A stretch of DNA of 64,000 nt from positions 4,154,001 to 4,218,000 of the forward strand of contig NZ_CP022437.1 in the NCBI RefSeq assembly GCF_002224365.1. Direction: 5' to 3'. Made by a program: the position numbers and the translations under genes. Within the stretch, counting starts at the first letter, position 1. Each line of letters starts with the position of its first letter. This stretch comes from Virgibacillus necropolis (GTDB lineage Bacteria > Bacillota > Bacilli > Bacillales > Amphibacillaceae). Positions 17,293 through 26,612 of the stretch are shown here, in pieces. Below the pieces are notes generated by a model. That model ran no database searches. It was not told the DNA's origin and saw only the letters and a program-made list of their open reading frames with translations.

Positions 17293-18771
17293 TTAGTCGC
17301 GGTTTCTGCGTTTCTGAAAGTTTCCTTTACGATTACGCCCGCCTTGCTGATTGCGTCCACCTTGGTTATTACGTCCACCTTGACTACGCTGTCCATAGTT
17401 ACGCTTATTTCGGCGATTATCATTGCCTCGATGTCCTTGTGCTTTTTTAACACTAATCGGTTGCACAGACGAAATCGAAACTGGTGTATCTCTTCGCTCT
17501 TTAGTCAACATTTTTAGCGCAGCTGCAATAACTGAAATAGAATCATGATCTTGAAGTAACTCATTTGCTGTTTCATGATAAGATTTTAAATCATTACTTT
17601 CAAGTGTTTTTAATAATTTATCCACAGTAACCTGTTGTTGTCCACGTTGTGCATCCTGGTTTGTAGGTGGCATTAGACGCTTCATTTTGCTCTTTGTAAC
17701 TTTTTCAATTAAATGAAGGTGTGCCATTTCTCTTGGTGTGATGAATGATACAGCCTCACCAGTACGTCCCGCCCGTCCAGTACGTCCAATACGGTGTACA
17801 TAGCTTTCTGGATCTTGCGGAATATCAAAGTTATACACATGTGATACACCTGAAATATCGAGACCACGTGCAGCTACATCTGTAGCAACTAAAATTTCAA
17901 TACGTCCGCCTTTAAACTTATTTAACACTGACATACGTTTACCTTGTGTTAAATCACCATGAATTCCTTCAGCACGGAACCCTCTAGCCTGTAAGCCTTC
18001 AGCAATTTCATCAACGCGTTTCTTTGTACGGCTAAATATAATTGCTAAAGTTGGTGCATGTATATCAATATGGTTTGTTAACGTATCAAACTTTAATCGT
18101 TCTGGAACTTCAACGAAATATTGATCAATATTTTCTACCGTCATTTCTTTCGCTTTTACTTTCACCTCTTGTGGTGATTTCATTAAAGTATTCGCGATAT
18201 TACGGATTTCCTTTGGCATTGTTGCTGAAAATAGCAATGTTTGGCGATCTTCCGGAATTCCTTTTAGGATGTCACGAATATCATCAATGAATCCCATGTT
18301 TAACATTTCGTCTGCTTCATCTAATACTGCAGTTTGAACGTTATCAATACGAATTGTCTTTCTACGCATGTGATCCAATAAACGCCCTGGTGTTGCTACA
18401 ACAATATGTGGTCCTTCTTTCAAAGCTCGAATTTGTCGATCCATGTGCTGACCACCATATACAGGAAGCGTACGGATTCCTTTAAATTTACCTAAACGAT
18501 TTATTTCTTCAGCTACTTGAATTGCAAGCTCTCTCGTTGGAGCTACCACAAGTCCTTGAATTTTTTTTGCTGTTTTATCAATTTTTTCGATCATCGGAAT
18601 TCCAAAAGCTGCAGTTTTACCTGTACCTGTTTGAGCTTGTCCGATAACGTCTTTTCCTTGCATTGCAAGTGGAATTGTTTCTGCTTGAATTGGCGTTGCT
18701 TCTTCAAATCCCATTTTTTCTAAAGCTTTCATAATGGGGCTTGATATACTTAGTTCTTTAAATGTTGTCAC
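17293..18771 (-). CDS. cshA: DEAD-box ATP-dependent RNA helicase CshA
   Basis: RNA helicase acting in RNA turnover and cold adaptation. 492 residues with Q motif, Walker A AQTGTGKT, motif Ia [12 protein letters not shown] box [11 protein letters not shown] motif LLFSATMP, and C-terminal ARGLDIS and [10 protein letters not shown]. The C-terminal tail is rich in R, G, N and Q (RGG-like), typical of CshA. GTG start at 18771 with AAAAAAGGAG twelve bases upstream. B. subtilis ydbR/cshA lies at the same place. A terminator-like hairpin occurs in its leader. Confidence 0.96.
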   Translation of the reverse strand: MTTFKELSISSPIMKALEKMGFEEATPIQAETIPLAMQGKDVIGQAQTGTGKTAAFGIPMIEKIDKTAKKIQGLVVAPTRELAIQVAEEINRLGKFKGIRTLPVYGGQHMDRQIRALKEGPHIVVATPGRLLDHMRRKTIRIDNVQTAVLDEADEMLNMGFIDDIRDILKGIPEDRQTLLFSATMPKEIRNIANTLMKSPQEVKVKAKEMTVENIDQYFVEVPERLKFDTLTNHIDIHAPTLAIIFSRTKKRVDEIAEGLQARGFRAEGIHGDLTQGKRMSVLNKFKGGRIEILVATDVAARGLDISGVSHVYNFDIPQDPESYVHRIGRTGRAGRTGEAVSFITPREMAHLHLIEKVTKSKMKRLMPPTNQDAQRGQQQVTVDKLLKTLESNDLKSYHETANELLQDHDSISVIAAALKMLTKERRDTPVSISSVQPISVKKAQGHRGNDNRRNKRNYGQRSQGGRNNQGGRNQQGGRNRKGNFQKRRNRD

Positions 18772-18813
18772 CTTAATAGTCTACTCCTTTTTTCTTCAAA
18801 AATTTATTCGCAC

Positions 18814-18848
18814 AAAAAAGGCATCCCCCATTCGTGGAAAGAGGCCTC
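18814..18848 (-). promoter_or_regulatory. Terminator-like hairpin in the cshA leader
   Basis: On the minus strand AGGCCTCTTTCCA can pair imperfectly with TGGGGGATGCCT, followed by TTTTTT, about 45 bases upstream of the cshA start. It could attenuate transcription; pairing includes G-T wobbles, so this is tentative. Confidence 0.35.
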
Positions 18849-18936
18849 ACTTTATTCACTCATGCACTAAATAATAGTTCTTACATCATAACACATAATA
18901 CACACAGTTATCCACTTTATATCAAAAAGTACGTTA

Positions 18937-19216
18937 AGAGGTTGTTCAAAAGGTCATCAAATGATAAAGGCCGCTGAAAAAGTGGTGGATTTTAAAAATT
19001 TAACTTTTCACCTTAACTTAGCATCTCGAATATACGGAGACTCCTGCGGGAAGCAAGAGATCGGCGTGACCCCGCAGGACGGCAGTCCGAGGAGGCTCGG
19101 CACTCGCCCGCGGAAAGCGGAGTATATTCGAAGATGCGATGGTAGATCCACATATTTTGTATTATATTTAACTTTTTCAGCGGCCTCATGATAAACGGCG
19201 GATTTTTAAACACGTA
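18937..19216 (+). repeat. Family A repeat, copy 2, interrupted by a family B element
   Basis: Begins AGAGGTTGTTCAAAAGGTC and ends TTTTTAAACACGT, the degenerate family A ends. Its interior is interrupted at ATGATAAA by the family B element 18969-19187. No gene lies in the 525-base gap. Confidence 0.75.
18969..19187 (+). mobile_element. Family B MITE-like element, copy 1 (nested in family A)
   Basis: Exact 15-bp terminal inverted repeats (18969-18983 and 19171-19185) enclose about 220 bp with a GC-rich palindromic core (GGAGACTCCTGCGGGA, GACCCCGCAGGACG, CGAGGAGGCTCGG, GCCCGCGGAAAGCG). ATGATAAA is duplicated exactly at both sides (18961-18968, 19188-19195), an 8-bp target duplication inside the family A repeat. 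No coding capacity. Confidence 0.8.
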
Positions 19217-19296
19217 CTTTAATGACTTTTTTACCTCTAGCATGATAAACTGTATTAATTAGATTAGATGAGCATAAATGTAAAGGAAGGGTTCTT

Positions 19297-20214
19297 ATGC
19301 GTATGCCTCCGTTCAACCCATACTTCGCAGTTGTCATCGGCGTTTTCTCTGTTTCAACATCTGCAATATTAGTCAAGTTAGCCGGTGGTGCACCTGCATC
19401 AATTATAGCGAATTATCGATTACTATTCGCCGTTCTTATTATGTCACCCATTATTCTTTTATATTATCGACATGAATTTAAACAGATACAAAAAAAGGAT
19501 TGGATTCTTGCCATGTTTGCTGGAATTTTCCTGGCATTCCATTTCATACTTTGGTTTGAATCTTTAAATTATACATCAGTGGCAAGTTCTGTTGTACTTG
19601 TTACGCTACAACCGATCTTTGCTTTTCTCGGCACGTATTTTTTCTTTAATGAACGATTTACACCAGGAGCAGTAATAAGTATGGTCATTGCCCTTTTTGG
19701 AAGCTTGATTATTAGTTGGGGAGATTTTCAAATAAGTGGTTTAGCTCTGTTAGGTGATATCTTAGCATTACTTGGTGCAATGATGGTTACAGCGTATTTT
19801 TTAATCGGACAAAACATAAGAAGACGACTGTCCCTTATGACATATACATTTGTTGTATACGGAATCAGCTCAATAACATTAATTGTTTATAATTTAATTC
19901 TCGGTTATTCATTTGTTGGTTACCCAGTTAGCTATTGGTGGATTTTCCTAACACTTGCTATTGTACCAACATTTTTAGGCCATACCATGTTTAATTGGGC
20001 TCTCAAATGGCTGAGCACGTCAACCATTTCGATGGCAACTGTGCTCGAACCAATTGGCGCAACACTTTTAGCCTACTTTATACTAGGTGAAACCGTTACT
20101 TGGGCGCAATGGCTTGGAGGAACAGTCGTGTTATTTGGGTTATTTCTTTTTATTATGAGTACCACTAAAAAAAGAAAAGTCACGATTTCCCAAACAAAGA
20201 AGGATATGACCTAG
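19297..20214 (+). CDS. EamA/DMT superfamily transporter
   Basis: 305-residue inner-membrane protein with ten predicted helices in two EamA repeats (about 10-140 and 150-295), as in drug/metabolite transporters. Landmarks: SVSTSAILVKLAGGAPASIIANYRLLFA in repeat 1 and FLGHTMFNWALKWLSTSTISMATVLEPIGATLLAYFILGE in repeat 2. Lysine-rich cytosolic tail. ATG 19297 with AAAGGAAGGG. Substrate cannot be read from sequence. Confidence 0.88.
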   Translation: MRMPPFNPYFAVVIGVFSVSTSAILVKLAGGAPASIIANYRLLFAVLIMSPIILLYYRHEFKQIQKKDWILAMFAGIFLAFHFILWFESLNYTSVASSVVLVTLQPIFAFLGTYFFFNERFTPGAVISMVIALFGSLIISWGDFQISGLALLGDILALLGAMMVTAYFLIGQNIRRRLSLMTYTFVVYGISSITLIVYNLILGYSFVGYPVSYWWIFLTLAIVPTFLGHTMFNWALKWLSTSTISMATVLEPIGATLLAYFILGETVTWAQWLGGTVVLFGLFLFIMSTTKKRKVTISQTKKDMT

Positions 20215-20261
20215 TCCTATAACTGGTATAATAAAAGTAAACTAACAAAGAAGGTGATGGC

Positions 20262-21113
20262 ATGCGTATCCAGCTAATGACAGATAGCGGTGCGGATCTT
20301 CCAACACGATTAACGGAAACATTAAATATTATCGTTGTACCATTGTATTTACATTTTAAAGATAAGCAATATATCAGTGGTGTAACATTAAACCTAAAAG
20401 AATTTTATCAAAAAATTGAGGAATACGATGAGCTACCTCGTTCATCTGCTCCTAGCCCAAACGATTTTTATGAGGCTTATAAAAAAGTGGACCCTAGTAC
20501 ACCAATTGTTAACATTAGTCTTACAAAGGGATTAAGTTCAACGTATGACAATGCGCTGTTGGCAAAAGAAATGCTGCTTGAAGAAGAACCAAATCGAAAA
20601 ATAGCTGTTATTAATACACGAACAGCATCTTGTGGGATGGCTCTTTTTATCCATGAAGCAAACAGTAAAATAATGGAAGGCTATACGTTTGAAGAGTTAG
20701 AGAATCATTTAAATGACCGTGTTAAGGATACAACAACATTAATTGCACTGAAAACACTTGAAAATGTAATCCGTGGTGGAAGACTTGATAAAGTGCGCGG
20801 AACTATTGCAAAGACATTAAACATCAAGCTTTTAATGCGTGCAAGTGAAGAAGGGACAATCGAGGTTGCGGAAAAGGTTCGTGGCGACAAAAAGTCAATT
20901 AGACGATTAATCGAGCAAATCGGCGAATACACGAAGAACGTTGAAGAAAAAATCATTGTCATGTCACATTCCAATGCAGAAAACCGCGCTAAGGCCGTTC
21001 TTGATGAAATAATGGAAAAGTACCCATTCAAAGATTCTTATCTAACGGATATGGGTCCTCTAATTTCGACTTATGCTGGTCAAGGCGGAATAGTGATTTC
21101 TTTCTATAAATAG
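20262..21113 (+). CDS. DegV family fatty-acid-binding protein
   Basis: 283-residue DegV fold protein, a family that binds fatty acids and supplies them to the fatty acid kinase FakA. N-terminal MTDSGADLP, the PRSSAPSPNDFYEAY loop and NISLTKGLSSTYDNA are typical lipid-binding motifs, as is the C-terminal GPLISTYAGQGGIVISF. ATG 20262 preceded by AAGAAGGTGAT. Monocistronic between two hairpins. Confidence 0.92.
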   Translation: MRIQLMTDSGADLPTRLTETLNIIVVPLYLHFKDKQYISGVTLNLKEFYQKIEEYDELPRSSAPSPNDFYEAYKKVDPSTPIVNISLTKGLSSTYDNALLAKEMLLEEEPNRKIAVINTRTASCGMALFIHEANSKIMEGYTFEELENHLNDRVKDTTTLIALKTLENVIRGGRLDKVRGTIAKTLNIKLLMRASEEGTIEVAEKVRGDKKSIRRLIEQIGEYTKNVEEKIIVMSHSNAENRAKAVLDEIMEKYPFKDSYLTDMGPLISTYAGQGGIVISFYK

Positions 21114-21131
21114 AAAAGTAAAGTACATGTC

Positions 21132-21175
21132 AAAGGAGGAGTCCACTGATATAATCATCAATCATACTCCTCCTT
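21132..21175. terminator. Bidirectional terminator, degV / esterase
   Basis: AAAGGAGGAGT pairs with ACTCCTCCTTT between convergent genes, with flanking A and T. Confidence 0.75.
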
Positions 21176-21877
21176 TTATGGATGTGCAACCTCTTTAGAT
21201 AAAAAGTTATAAACCATTTTATTTAATGTATCCTTATCCTCACCGAGGCAAATTAGATGCCTGGATCGTTCAAAAAATACTACTTCCTTCTCTTCCGAAT
21301 TGATTTCTTTATCCAAAAAATATGCTGTTTTATAAGGAACCATCCCATCCTTTTGCCCTTGTGCAATTAACACGCTTGAGTCTATTTTCTTTAAATAAGG
21401 CTTAGTAAATTTAACAAGCTTCAAAAATTCTAGATTTGACTTAAATGGAACTCCCCCAAGTTTTTTCCTATAATGGATATATAACTTGTTCTTTTTTATG
21501 TTTCCTTTTAAACCATCTACACATACCTGATGGATATCAAAGAAAATTTGTTTGAATGAAAGATATTTTCTTGCTGAAGCTAACAGGACAAGTTTATCTA
21601 CTTTATATTTTGCAGCTAAATAGGATGCGATCATGCCTCCCATTGAAAAGCCAATCAAATACACTTCATCATATTTAGCTAATAACTGCTTTAAGGAATC
21701 TTCGGCAGCCGAAATCCATTTTTTATGTGATACATTTTTAAGTGTAAGCTTCCTTCCATGCCCAGGAAGTGTCGGTACTTCTATGTGCCAGTTTGTTTCC
21801 TCTTTCAAAAAATTTGATAACGGCTCGATTTCATATGGTCCTCCCGTATATCCATGGAGGAGTAAGCATGCGATCAT
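21176..21877 (-). CDS. Alpha/beta hydrolase, carboxylesterase-like
   Basis: About 233 residues of the Est30/monoacylglycerol lipase type. Oxyanion motif LLHGYTGGPYE near the N terminus, nucleophile elbow IGFSMGGMIA, acid in IAQGQKDGMVPY and catalytic histidine in ERSRHLICLGED. The ATG at 21877 has AAGGAGG six bases upstream; the GTG two codons earlier abuts that site. Substrate unknown; probably cytosolic. Confidence 0.88.
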   Translation of the reverse strand: MIACLLLHGYTGGPYEIEPLSNFLKEETNWHIEVPTLPGHGRKLTLKNVSHKKWISAAEDSLKQLLAKYDEVYLIGFSMGGMIASYLAAKYKVDKLVLLASARKYLSFKQIFFDIHQVCVDGLKGNIKKNKLYIHYRKKLGGVPFKSNLEFLKLVKFTKPYLKKIDSSVLIAQGQKDGMVPYKTAYFLDKEINSEEKEVVFFERSRHLICLGEDKDTLNKMVYNFLSKEVAHP

Positions 21878-21995
21878 AGACACCCTCCTTTCGTCCGTCT
21901 ACTTATTAATTTCCTTTTTCACTCTACCTATTACAGACAGTTAGGTTTTTCTATTCCCAACAATGGCTGGTTTTTCTATTTGGATTTTCTCATTA

Positions 21996-22036
21996 AAAAA
22001 AGCCGATGATTAGTACACTCTTACACCATCCGCTTT
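21996..22036 (-). terminator. Probable terminator after the YppG-like gene
   Basis: AGCGGATG pairs with CATCGGCT (one mismatch), followed by T7 on the minus strand. Confidence 0.5.
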
Positions 22037-22046
22037 TCTCTCACTA

Positions 22047-22403
22047 TCATTTAAAACTTTTCATAATAGAGCCAACTTGTTTTACCATTGGCGTTATTTG
22101 CTGGAAGGTGTTCGCTACTTGACCAACCGTTGATAACATTTTATCAAAGTCAACTTCACCTTTTTTATTTTGAAAATAGTTCAACACGTTGCTTGGTGGC
22201 GGTTGATTAAATGTAGCGTACTGATTCTGATTAGGTTGTGAGAAAGTATGCCAATTTGTTGGCTGTTTTGGCTTTGCATAGACTTGATAGGGTGTAGGAT
22301 TATATGGTGGAATAGTTGGCTGTTGCCATTGCTGTTTATGGTATTGTGGTCGTTTCGGGTTAGCGTTAAAAGGTTCCTGATAATAATTTGGTCTGTTAAA
22401 CAT
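22047..22403 (-). CDS. YppG-like proline/glutamine-rich protein
   Basis: 118 residues. N-terminal two thirds are low-complexity, rich in N, Q, P and Y (YQEPFNANPKRPQYHKQQ); the C-terminal third has the YppG-family motif VLNYFQNKKGEVDFDKML followed by a short amphipathic helix. Function unknown; B. subtilis relatives are spore-associated. Start 22403 chosen because AAGAGGTG precedes it; the upstream ATG at 22469 has no site. Confidence 0.75.
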   Translation of the reverse strand: MFNRPNYYQEPFNANPKRPQYHKQQWQQPTIPPYNPTPYQVYAKPKQPTNWHTFSQPNQNQYATFNQPPPSNVLNYFQNKKGEVDFDKMLSTVGQVANTFQQITPMVKQVGSIMKSFK

Positions 22404-22484
22404 ATGACACACACCTCTTTTACATCTGTTTCTATTTAGAATATGCAAAATTAGAGGGGATTGTGTCATGATGCAGGATGAAAA

Positions 22485-22769
22485 TTAGCTATCATATTCT
22501 TCATAATAATTTCGGAAATAATCCTGACTATCAATCATACTTAGTTCATACTTCAACTTACTTTCCTGAAATCCTAATACTGAATAATCATCTACAAATG
22601 TTGCAGGTGTACCAAATATTCCTTTATCTTGAAGATCCTTTAAATAGCTACCATTGTTTGATATATTTTTCTCTATATAATCTACTCCCCACGTATTCAT
22701 TCTCTCTACTACCTTTTTACACGCTGAGCAATTATCACTAGTATAAATAACCACCTTTTGCCTAGTCAT
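22485..22769 (-). CDS. Glutaredoxin-like thiol protein
   Basis: 94 residues with the glutaredoxin fold: VVIYTSDNCSACKKVVERM carries a CxxC redox pair and GTPATFVDDYSVLGF has the cis-proline and substrate-binding motif. A cytosolic thiol-disulfide oxidoreductase; partner unknown. Confidence 0.88.
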   Translation of the reverse strand: MTRQKVVIYTSDNCSACKKVVERMNTWGVDYIEKNISNNGSYLKDLQDKGIFGTPATFVDDYSVLGFQESKLKYELSMIDSQDYFRNYYEEYDS

Positions 22770-22886
22770 TGTTGTCGCCTCCTAGAATAACATTGTATAA
22801 ATTTATACCCTTTTCTCTTCTTCTTAAACGTATTTGTTAAGGGTATATTACAAAATGTTTACATCTTGATTATAATTTATACTTTT

Positions 22887-22902
22887 AGAGGTTGTTCAAA
22901 AA
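22887..22902. repeat. Family A terminal remnant, copy 7
   Basis: AGAGGTTGTTCAAAAA is the left end of the family A repeat without the rest. Its TTGAAC on the minus strand provides the stop codon of the EcsB-like gene. Confidence 0.5.
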
Positions 22903-24278
22903 CTCGCGCTTTTATTAAAGAACATTATTCCAATTACAACGATGAAACCAAGCGATACAATTGGATATAACCCACTGATGGCAACGAGTATTAAAAACAA
23001 ATAGCCAAGACCCATGTTTGTCTTATAACCTGATTGTCTTGCTAACAATGCAATCGTATTATCTATTTTTATCTGATAAACAAACATGAACGTACTAAAA
23101 TAGAAAATTAACTGTACTGGCGCCCATATGGAAGCATGAAGAACGAGATAACTAATAATACGAATAAGAAGCGGTATACTACCAATTATTACCCATTTGA
23201 AAAATGACTGCTTATAACTTTTTAAATTCCATGGCAACACATGAAGAATATCCGATTGAAAACGATCACTAAAAAGAATAGCGGCTACAGATGCATAGAC
23301 ATAGATCGCAACTGCAATGGCTATATGAATGGCCGATTCGGAAATAAATACTACTGCAACAAGCATGATCAATAATACTACAACAGTCTGAAGTATTAGA
23401 TCAAGGTTCTTGCCCAAATATATCCTCCAAATTCGATGATGGATCGCTTTAGGTGTGTATGTAAAAGGTTTCTTTTGAGCAAATGAATTTCTAAAAGCAC
23501 TATATTTCCTCTGCCGTTTAAATTTAGTTTCCGATGCCTTGCTAATTAGTGGCATATTCCATATTTTAAAATCACTTACTTCCATTACTTTGCCCCAATG
23601 AACTCCATGGAAGATGGAACCAAACAATCTCATGTTAATGGTCAAGATAAATCCTATTATGGCCAAACTAACGATTAAATGACTAGAGAAAAATGCACCG
23701 ATATTTAATACGATAATACCAGAAATCCAGTGCAGCTTTGTCCCAACTCTAACCTGAAATAATTTCCATTGAGGTACTGTCATGATAGTATCCATTACCG
23801 TAAATAATAAAATATATGCGACAACTACTGAACTTGAAATCGGTGTTATAACCGTGACAAGAGTCCCGACAACTATATAAAAAAGAATCAGTTTAATCCA
23901 TTTCTCTGCAATGCATAACAGCCAAATTTTCTTTCTTGTAAAAGGTAAAATACTTAATTGGTCCTCGGAACTTGAAAATGTGACTCCAGGATTCCGGAAT
24001 GATCGCATCACATATCGTATTGGTAAAATCGCTACCACTACCCAGTAACGGATAATTGCCTGTTCTTCAGCTAGCATAAAATTTTGGTGATTGGCTTGTA
24101 TAACGTCTCCCATAATGAAAAGACTAGCAATGACGTAACCACCAAGAAGTACTAGGTAAATTGCAATTACTGGATCCACCATTACTTGGATAGCCATCTT
24201 GTATACGCTACTTTTTTTACGGAATCGGTTTTTTTTGATAAACAGGAACGCACGGATCAAAGAAGCATTTCTACTCAT
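22896..24278 (-). CDS. EcsB-like ABC transporter permease
   Basis: 460-residue polytopic membrane protein, about nine to ten helices, with an N-terminal basic FLFIKKNRFRKKSSVYKMAIQ segment typical of EcsB-type permeases. It overlaps the ATPase gene by 4 bases, so the two form one transporter. The last four codons (SASF) and TGA lie at the edge of a family A repeat remnant, so the native C terminus may have been altered. The transported substrate is unknown; in Bacillus Ecs affects secretion and processing of proteins. Confidence 0.8.
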   Translation of the reverse strand: MSRNASLIRAFLFIKKNRFRKKSSVYKMAIQVMVDPVIAIYLVLLGGYVIASLFIMGDVIQANHQNFMLAEEQAIIRYWVVVAILPIRYVMRSFRNPGVTFSSSEDQLSILPFTRKKIWLLCIAEKWIKLILFYIVVGTLVTVITPISSSVVVAYILLFTVMDTIMTVPQWKLFQVRVGTKLHWISGIIVLNIGAFFSSHLIVSLAIIGFILTINMRLFGSIFHGVHWGKVMEVSDFKIWNMPLISKASETKFKRQRKYSAFRNSFAQKKPFTYTPKAIHHRIWRIYLGKNLDLILQTVVVLLIMLVAVVFISESAIHIAIAVAIYVYASVAAILFSDRFQSDILHVLPWNLKSYKQSFFKWVIIGSIPLLIRIISYLVLHASIWAPVQLIFYFSTFMFVYQIKIDNTIALLARQSGYKTNMGLGYLFLILVAISGLYPIVSLGFIVVIGIMFFNKSASF

Positions 24279-24970
24279 TCCTTCGATCTCCTTTGAATGG
24301 TATGAAAATCACCAATTGGTCCTTTGTTTAGCATTTCTCCTCGCTGAAGCATGATATATCCATCCGCAAAATGTTTCACACGATCTAGTTGGTGTGTGGT
24401 CAATAAAATACTTGTACCGTTGCTAGCTTTTTCTTTCATTACCTCTTCAAAAAAATCAACTGCATAGACATCTAATCCCATGTAAGGTTCATCTATTAAC
24501 ATAACTGGCGTATCAGGTAGCAACGCACAAATTGTTTGCACCTTTTGCCTCATGCCTTTCGATAAGGACTCAGGATATTCATTCAACTTATCGTTTAGTT
24601 CAAAGTTCCGAACATAATGATCTACTCGCTTCGATAGGTCTTCTTCAGCAATTCCATAACTCATTCCATAAAGCTGAAAGTTCTGCATGACGGTTAATTC
24701 GGTTAGTAACAACGGCTCTTCTGGAAGATAAGATATAAGTTGTTTAAAATCTAAAAATTGGTTGTCAAAATCATACGTTTTATTAATGGTTATTTTGCCG
24801 GAAGATTTGTCCACAATTCCTAAAATTGCTTTCATTAGTGTCGACTTCCCCGCTCCGTTATGCCCAACTAAAGCCGTGATTTGACCAGGTTCTAATTCGA
24901 ATGAAATAGCATCAAGTAACCTATTTTTACCAATTTCCACACTTACCATATTAACTTCTAATGTTTTCAT
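24275..24970 (-). CDS. EcsA-like ABC transporter ATP-binding protein
   Basis: 231 residues with Walker A GHNGAGKST, signature LSKGMRQK, Walker B VMLIDEPYMGLD and H-loop LLTTHQLD. The ATG at 24970 (MKTLEVNM) follows AGTAGGTGAT; the longer frame to 25027 adds an unconserved hydrophobic stretch. Partner of the downstream permease. Confidence 0.88.
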   Translation of the reverse strand: MKTLEVNMVSVEIGKNRLLDAISFELEPGQITALVGHNGAGKSTLMKAILGIVDKSSGKITINKTYDFDNQFLDFKQLISYLPEEPLLLTELTVMQNFQLYGMSYGIAEEDLSKRVDHYVRNFELNDKLNEYPESLSKGMRQKVQTICALLPDTPVMLIDEPYMGLDVYAVDFFEEVMKEKASNGTSILLTTHQLDRVKHFADGYIMLQRGEMLNKGPIGDFHTIQRRSKE

Positions 24971-25040
24971 GCTATCACCTACTCTGTAGAATACTATAAT
25001 TACGAAAATTGATAACAAAAGTTTCAATTAAATCAATATA

Positions 25041-25127
25041 TTAGAAAACTTGGCATTCACTAAGCCTTTGGGCGAATGACTTAGTTGCACTTATGCAGAT
25101 AAGAAAGTTTTATACTTTCTTATCTGC
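25041..25127 (+). repeat. Short two-hairpin repeat, family D copy 2
   Basis: Same order as 1092-1179: TTAGAAAACTTGGC, a small hairpin (GCATTC with GAATG), the CTTAGTTGCACTTAT linker and a perfect 13-bp hairpin (25095-25107 with 25115-25127) ending in CTGCC beside an A7 tract. Stem bases differ from copy 1 but pairing is kept. Confidence 0.75.
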
Positions 25128-25130
25128 CAA

Positions 25131-25158
25131 AAAAAGCCCACAATTTAATGTGAGCCAA
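25131..25158 (-). terminator. Terminator after dedA-like gene
   Basis: GGCTCACA pairs with TGTGGGCT on the minus strand followed by T7. Confidence 0.65.
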
Positions 25159-25170
25159 TTGCCATTCCTA

Positions 25171-25764
25171 TTATTCGTAAGCTTTCGTTTGAGCTTTTGA
25201 TCTCTGCTTTTTATTCTTTCGATAGATTATATAGATGATAATACCTACTACAAGAGCAATAATCCCATACAGCTGAAACTCTTCCATAAAAGATTTCACC
25301 GTCTTTAAATTACCTACACTACCTAACCATAAAACTCCAACAGTCCACGGTAAAATTCCAAGCAACGTTAGCGATAAAAACGTCCATTTATTAATCTTAC
25401 TAACACCTGCAACATATGAAATATAATTGCCCAACCCAAGTGGTCTCGCGAAAGCTATGCTCCATACTCCAAACTTTTTAAACCAACTTTGTGCTTTTTC
25501 AATTTTTTTACGACTTGTTTTTTCTTTTAATTTATCCTCAAGTTTATAACCTATATAGTATGGGATAAGACTGAATCCTGTATAGACTCCACTTGCCAAC
25601 AGTCCGTATAGGATTACCTCTACGATTGTAAGATTTAATATAAAACCAAATACTAAGGTAACTAATCCACCAGGAAACGGAAGAGATGATGCCTCTATTG
25701 CAAGACTAGCAAGTAATCCCCATATTCCATATTCTTTAATCACATCAACTACAACCTCTAACAT
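25171..25764 (-). CDS. DedA family membrane protein
   Basis: 197 residues, five to six hydrophobic segments. The re-entrant/arginine motif FARPLGLGNYISYVAGVSKINKWTF is the DedA signature, and EASSLPFPGG matches the N-terminal conserved loop. DedA proteins are now known to include undecaprenyl-phosphate (UptA) and phospholipid translocases; which one this is cannot be read from the sequence. Lysine-rich cytosolic tail. Confidence 0.9.
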   Translation of the reverse strand: MLEVVVDVIKEYGIWGLLASLAIEASSLPFPGGLVTLVFGFILNLTIVEVILYGLLASGVYTGFSLIPYYIGYKLEDKLKEKTSRKKIEKAQSWFKKFGVWSIAFARPLGLGNYISYVAGVSKINKWTFLSLTLLGILPWTVGVLWLGSVGNLKTVKSFMEEFQLYGIIALVVGIIIYIIYRKNKKQRSKAQTKAYE

Positions 25765-25782
25765 GGAATAAACTCTCCTTTA

Positions 25783-26000
25783 CGTGGAAGTTCAAAAAGT
25801 CACCAAATGATAAACTACGAATTCCTCCGCTTTGCTTGCCTTTCCGGTCCTCATGTAGAAGTAGCACAGAGGAACTTCTACTAATATCGCCCACGTCCTT
25901 TGGGCAACGTAGAAGTCAGCACATCCTGTGCAAGTCCGGTCCTCAAGACTTCACCGCCTTGAACTTCTTGTTTCTAATTTGGCACCTTTTTGAACACGCT
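25783..26000 (+). repeat. Family A repeat, copy 3
   Basis: Starts CGTGGAAGTTCAAAAAGTCACC and ends CACCTTTTTGAACACGCT. Interior has palindromic CGGTCCTCATGTAGAAGT, CCACGTCCTTTGGGC and CAGCACATCCTGTGC blocks. CTTTA occurs directly on both sides (25778-25782, 26001-26005). Same orientation as copy 4. Confidence 0.75.
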
Positions 26001-26039
26001 CTTTAAATCGATTATCTACAGTTGTACACTTACTGCTTA

Positions 26040-26612
26040 TTATTTTTCACTAACTTTAATATTGCGGTTTTTTCCTTCTAAAACCTCAAAGATGCCATAA
26101 AGAAAAAGTCCAAGCGGCACAATACCGAGCAATACTTGCCCACATGGTTCTTGAGCAATTTGAGCCAAAGCTCCATCAATTCCGTTTGCCTGACTTGATT
26201 CAGCAGTCCAACCTGAATGAATAAAAAATCCACCAAGGACACCGAACGTAATTCCTCTTGAAATAAACCCAATTCTTCCTATCAATTTGGTAAATATCCA
26301 TTCCTTTTGTTTCATCTGACTAGCATTTAGCTTTTTCGTAAAGCTTCCCCTAATATCATTAATTACCTGAATAAAGGCAAAGACAAAAATACTCGCCCCA
26401 GTAATACCAATCGCCAATCGTCCGAGTGGCATATCAATAATCTTTCCCATCCAAAATTGTTTAGAATTACCTGTCTGTCCTGAGTTAATTGCAAGGATAG
26501 CAAAACTAACCCCTAACCCAATGTCAACAACTCCACCTAAATCGAAGATTTTGATGGAGCTTGTAACTACCCAATAGTACAAACGCCCTTGTGGGCTCCT
26601 ATTTTTTATCAC
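26040..26612 (-). pseudogene. DUF1206 membrane protein, 3' fragment
   Basis: Encodes the C-terminal part of a DUF1206 protein: two helix pairs ending in RIGFISRGITFGVLGGFFIHSG and DGALAQIAQEPCGQVLLGIVPLGLFLYGIFEVLEG, the third family repeat. No start with a binding site; the upstream codons run into the TnpB element's right end. The 5' part lies beyond the element at 27849-28317. Function of the family unknown. Confidence 0.8.
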
